NCBI RefSeq assembly: GCF_037975245.1
Contig: NC_092572.1
Coordinates: 4,007,501-4,071,500, forward strand
Direction of reading: 5' to 3'
Length of the DNA: 64,000 nt
Origin: Apostichopus japonicus
Taxonomy: Eukaryota; Echinodermata; Holothuroidea; Aspidochirotida; Stichopodidae
The notes beneath the pieces were generated by a model. That model searched no databases. It saw only the letters and a program-made list of their open reading frames with translations, and had not been told where the DNA came from. Every line of letters starts with the position of its first letter. Position 1 is the first letter of the stretch. This document shows, one piece after another, positions 59,449 to 64,000 of the stretch. Made by a program: the position numbers and the translations under genes.

Positions 59449-61999
59449 ATATTAAAATAAGAACAAGTTAGCCAGGTTTGGCTTGAAAAGAAGAAAACTG
59501 CGCACATTCGAGAAAATTAAAGCCACGTGTTTCAATATTGCACATTAATGTTGCGACTGATAGCCTGCCGACGCGAGGCTGTATGTATACACATGTACAT
59601 GATTGAACATTGCCAGTCGATGAAGGAAATGCGTGGAGCACTTCGTAGACAAAACGGGGGAGGGAGTAAGGGGTAGTGGAATTAGTGGGATAAGAGTGGT
59701 GGGAACACTTCTTTGCTGGGAGTATTCAGATGCGAAAAAGAGCTCCGATATGTAACATAACTTTCTAAGATTTCACTTTTCTGTTCGTATCTGACCACTG
59801 ACCCTTCGTAGAATACTGAATTTGATGACTTATCTCAGTAATTGAAGCAATGCTTGGTCTTAAAGTCTGATTATGAGTTACCATTAATTGACTTTCTAGC
59901 AGATATTTATATATGATGATGGTCACCAAAATCAAGTTTGTTGATCCACGGTCTGTATCCCGGGGAAGCCATAAAAGTTGAAATATGCCTAAAACCTAGT
60001 CACCTCTTTATTTTAAATGGGGGGAGGGGGTGGGTGAAGGGGGGGTGGCGACGCAGGAGGTTTTATCTTTAAAATCAATCACTTTTTGTATTTATAAGCA
60101 AATGATAGACAGGAGCGTTGCATAAGGTATACTTGCTAGAATGATGCGATTATAAGACCATATAAGATATAGCAGTTAAATCCTCCTTATAGTTATGAAC
60201 ATAACTTTCTCAAATGGGACGGGATACACGTCCGAACCATAGTCTCCTTGTTGTCCTAGATGGCTGATCATGTCCTCCAGCACCTGTGTCCCACCACCCC
60301 CCCCCCCCCGCCCCCCCCCCGCTTCCCCATCCTGTAAACGCCATTGTCTTTGCATTGACCTTCACGCACACGCGAACAGATCTTTAGGACTTCACACTAT
60401 ACATCCCTTGTGATCCCCGATCAATGCAATATATTATTCTTTTTAACCTAGATCACGCTATCATAGTTCTTCGGATTACTATCCTAAACTGCTGGACCGC
60501 GACGTGAACTCTACAGGTTCACATCGCGGTCATCGGGTCATACTCCACCGTCCAGCAGTAATAATAAACCCGACAGAGATTTAATGAATTGATATAGAAT
60601 TCAATGATGAAGATAGAAATTAGATATCTTCATTGACTTGTGTTCATTAAAACTTTACTTGTTTTAATATTCGTCCCTCAAAGTTAAAGGAAAAAGGTCG
60701 ATGAAATAATATGTAGGCCTAAATACGACAAGTCGAAAATATTTCGCGCAACTGGTTAACGTGTTAAATATATCTCCGATTGTTATCTGACGTTCGTGTA
60801 TACTTTTTGAAAACAGACCAAGGTAGTGGAACAGTATTAGTCATGTCAATTTTCGATAGTGCTTCTCAAATAATTCTTTTTAAACTCATAATAAAATGGT
60901 ACGAAAATTTTGGGTTTTGATTAAAAAAATAATAAAACAAGACAAAAACAAACACAAACAAATAATTGGAAATTAGGGGAATCGACATACTGGCTGTAAT
61001 AATATTCAAACATGAAGGTAAATAGGATATGTAATGTTTTTTTTTAGTAAGGCTATGATAAAAGACAAAGATGTTAACACACCATGAGCATACAGAAAGT
61101 TGTAAACTATTGCAGGGTTGCTTGATAGTAGACCGAGGAGAGGAAAGGGGTGTGGGACGGGTGTGGAAGGGGTAATGGTGTGGGAAGGGGAAGGGGTGAC
61201 AGGGGAGTATACAAAATGTTGTAAAGTATACTGGATCATCATACTTGGCAGACGACCGGGTAGATTCGAGAGGCGACATGACTTCGATATCTTCTTCACT
61301 ATGATAGCACGTGAAAAGGAGGAAGTGGAAGCCAGTTGAAGGGATTCACGGCGAAGAAGAAGAAAACAGCGAAAAATGGAAACCTTTTAACGTTGCCAAG
61401 AGACAATGAATCCTCTGCAGTCACGTAGCATATGCGGATTGATATTTCCAATAAACTAAGAAACTCTATAAGTTTTCAAATCCTTATAGGATTTGGATTT
61501 TGTTATGTAGTATATAAATGAAACCAAATTTGGATTTTGCCTTGTAGACGTGTGTACGACACACCCGTATATAATAGACTAATTAACAAATTACATCTCT
61601 GCATAGTTATTAGTTTTAATCTTTAAAGCCTCTTTTAAGCTAGGGACTTACGTCATATTTCAGTATATTGTGTATGATAATAAATCAAAGAGTTTGGCGA
61701 TTCTATAAATACAATTAATTAATCACGTACTGTTAGTTGCGCCAGTTTAATTTGACTGAGCTTTGATGCGTTTCATCACCTTAAAGGGACTATCACCGTG
61801 AAGCAAAAAGAAATATTTCTTGATGGCATGAACAATTATTATACTTGATTACAAGAAACCATTGGGTCAGTCCTGTTCACTACGTCAACAGGGATAACAC
61901 AAACGTCAATAATAGTGTTTTGAACATCACGCACACGTTATCTGAAGTCTTACAGTGTGTATAAGGATTTCCAATACTAAAACTACATAGCCTATAGGC
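59449..61999. other. Non-coding; 70-nt hairpin at 60489-60558
   Basis: G-rich (60018-60050) and C-rich (60293-60322) runs are present. The hairpin is listed separately. Purine-rich GGGGTGTGGGA tandem-like sequence occupies 61135-61205. No gene is supported. Confidence 0.45.
60489..60558. other. Two-stem hairpin, 70 nt
   Basis: CTGCTGGAC at 60489 pairs with GTCCAGCAG ending at 60558. Inside, CCGCGACGTGAAC pairs with GTTCACATCGCGG with one mismatch around a 7-nt loop (TCTACAG). A 20-nt bulge lies on the 3' side. It may be a structured RNA or the remains of a palindromic element. It is unrelated to any neighbouring exon. Confidence 0.5.
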
Positions 62000-62428
62000 C
62001 AGGGTTTCCCTAACTTTATCCCCCAACGAACCCCCTGTGGATGTCAGAGTTGTCCACGAACCCCAAACTTTTCGAGACAATATCTGAGTCATCATTATAC
62101 TATAGAAGAGATGAACAAATATTTATTTGGAAACTTCCAGATCAGATCACGAATTTTATCACGCATCGATTGCTAATTCATTTATTTATCACATCATGCT
62201 CGGTACGGTACTACTATGGCAACATATATGCGTATGGAACGCGAAAAGAGTTTGTCGATATGTACGACTTTTGTACATTACTCATTTATATGATATTTCA
62301 GATTTTTATTTCAGATTTAAGTTCAACAAATAGGACTCTAGTTTTGACTTTGAGAAACGTCCCACGAACCCCCTGGGATGGACTCACGCACCCCCTGGGG
62401 TTGACGCACCCAAGTTAGTGAACCCCTG
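62000..62428. mobile_element. hAT-like MITE, 429 bp
   Basis: The left end is CAGGGTTTCCCTAACTT; the right end reverse-complements to CAGGGGTTCACTAACTT. These are typical hAT termini. The flanking 8-mers are CTATAGGC (61992-61999) and CTATAGCT (62429-62436), matching at 6 of 8, a target duplication that has since mutated. Subterminal ACGAACCCC motifs recur near both ends. The 125-codon frame inside (62041-62418) reads through the ends and is not a transposase. Confidence 0.8.
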
Positions 62429-64000
62429 CTATAGCTCGATATCAGACTCACGTTCGTTTTCACTTGCTAATTTTATGAACTATTTTGTGTCTAACTCTAA
62501 ATGGTGCAAACAGATGGTGATGACGAAACACAAAACTATGGATCACTACAAAAAAAAAACACTCATCTGCTATAATATTATGTCAAAGGTCGAATGAGAT
62601 CAAATTTGCACATTTTATTCCGTAGAGTACTGAAACAAAATATGGATTCAAAATGCCAGTCTTTACAACATATATACATCCATCCACGGTCCAAAGGAAC
62701 ATCGTTCTTGAATCATGAAACATGTACAAATATGTTACATTGACTACCATCGTGAAGTATATAGGCTAAAGTATCAATTATGTTAACTATATAGAATACC
62801 ATATTAATTTATTTCTTTCGTATAAATATAACTGAAGCCTTAATTCGTGTAATAAACCTCAATGAGCTTGAACACAAGCGGAGTTGGGGAAAGGGGAGAG
62901 GCCAGGGATACTAGGCTGGACATCATTGGCTGATAGCGACCCCCCCCCTCCCCAACCCAAATGTCACATAGAGCTTATCCATTCGCACACAACCGCCCTG
63001 TACCCATGTCCCCTTTGTAGCTACTATGAGAACACGTTTATCTACATATGTACTTAAAATGTTCCATAGCCAGCCTATTTCTCTCTTCCAACCATCAAAC
63101 AGTTTATCCGTTAACTTTACGAATGCAGCTTTTGGACCGCGCCCACTTAGTCAATCCATGATCTATTCTAGTCCAACAACAACTCGCTGCACGATCATAT
63201 ACCAGCAGTAAATTCCGCAAAGCCCGTATATAATAGAAACTGCCTGATTATCAGCTTTTGCACACAATCTGTCGTAAAGTGACATGTCCTCTACATATAT
63301 GCCGAGTACGCTTAATACTACAGGACAAAGAAAACAGGTTCCCTCCTCGAGCTGCAATTAAAAATCTTTCTCAATAATCCAGCAAAACCACAAAAAAAGA
63401 AAAAAAAGTACGACCACAGATGGAGCACAGAAAATCGTCTTAAAGTTGCCCTGCTTTTCACGACAAGTCTTGACAGGCAGGCAGACGTACTTCAAAAGCG
63501 CTGGGAAACTACAAGAGGCTTAAAAAATATCTCTAAGCCTATTTGGTCTCCTTATAAATGGAGAGAGATTCCTGTTCTTATTTCGATCTTATTGATAAAT
63601 CCTGCGGGACGCTTCGGGTTGACCACTGAGAGCAGACTACTCGCCTCTCTTTATGATGCAGCTCATCCGCTATGTCTAAAGAAAAGATTTGTTTGCAGAT
63701 GAGTTTATAATCAAAATAGAAATCAAAGATTGACATATATAATAAATAGCCAAAATGTAATAAAATAATGCCATATATTCGAAATGATTTAGAAATCACA
63801 ACTACCGATTTAAAAAAAAAAAAATGATAGTAAATTCAATGTTTAATTGTATAAGGTAATGGTTTTATTGAATTTATCCAGCTTCTTAATAATGATATAG
63901 CCTGAAAATGTTGTCGCATTGTTCAGTTGGTTCAAAAGTCAACCATATTATATAGAAAGTACAAGTATAAAAAGTATTAAGTTGTGATATCGTATCGCTA
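62429..64000. other. Non-coding end of window
   Basis: A C run is at 62940-62949. No exon, RNA gene or mobile element is supported. CCTTATAAATGG near 63551 resembles a TATA box, but no gene follows before the window edge. Confidence 0.45.

Noticed and set aside
62041-62418. 125-codon frame in the hAT-like MITE
   Set aside because: It reads into the inverted ends and has no transposase motifs.

Overview
The window looks like a gene-poor, AT-rich piece of an animal nuclear genome, most likely a marine invertebrate deuterostome, with an echinoderm such as a sea cucumber as the best guess. The evidence is spliced genes with GT/AG introns, a BTG/Tob-family gene, an LRR membrane protein, a tRNA-derived SINE, several MITE families, long (TA)n tracts and many poly-C/poly-G runs. 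The organism assignment is inference. There are no bacterial operons, rRNA genes or CRISPR arrays.

Layout. 0.4-4.2 kb is a nest of mobile DNA: a 654-bp hAT-like element with a perfect 8-bp target duplication, then two inverted copies of a foldback-like element whose arms are tandem arrays of a short GGGCGAAATG-type module. The first copy sits inside a 29-bp minisatellite. 5.8-6.1 kb holds one exon of a possible secreted peptide precursor, followed by a 34-bp tandem array. 9.0-9.5 kb is a 31-bp array. 13.9-16.5 kb holds a TTAA-flanked MITE, two exons of a second possible small secreted protein (with another MITE in its intron) and a SINE. 16.5-33.4 kb is mostly non-coding, with a second SINE copy (21.7 kb), a 292-bp inverted-repeat element (25.7 kb) and a 117-126-bp tandem array (26.1 kb). 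33.4-36.2 kb is a satellite of about 140 copies of a 20-bp monomer, containing an internal duplication of about 0.5 kb.

38.9-40.1 kb encodes a complete 408-aa LRR receptor-like type I membrane protein in one coding exon. 44.9-47.0 kb is a complete two-exon BTG/Tob antiproliferative gene with a CCAAT-CRE-TATA promoter and probably a long 3' UTR. 47-64 kb has no other convincing gene but includes a 31-bp perfect palindrome flanked by 7-bp direct repeats, a 70-nt hairpin and a 429-bp hAT-like MITE.

The BTG and LRR genes are neighbours with no evident functional link. The most unusual items are the 354-bp insertion at 43.46 kb, which copies 37.96-38.31 kb and is flanked by a 29-bp direct repeat; the foldback pair; the SINE with a UUCG-capped hairpin; the minimal palindromic insertion; and the strong excess of the palindromes TGACGTCA and TAGGCCTA.
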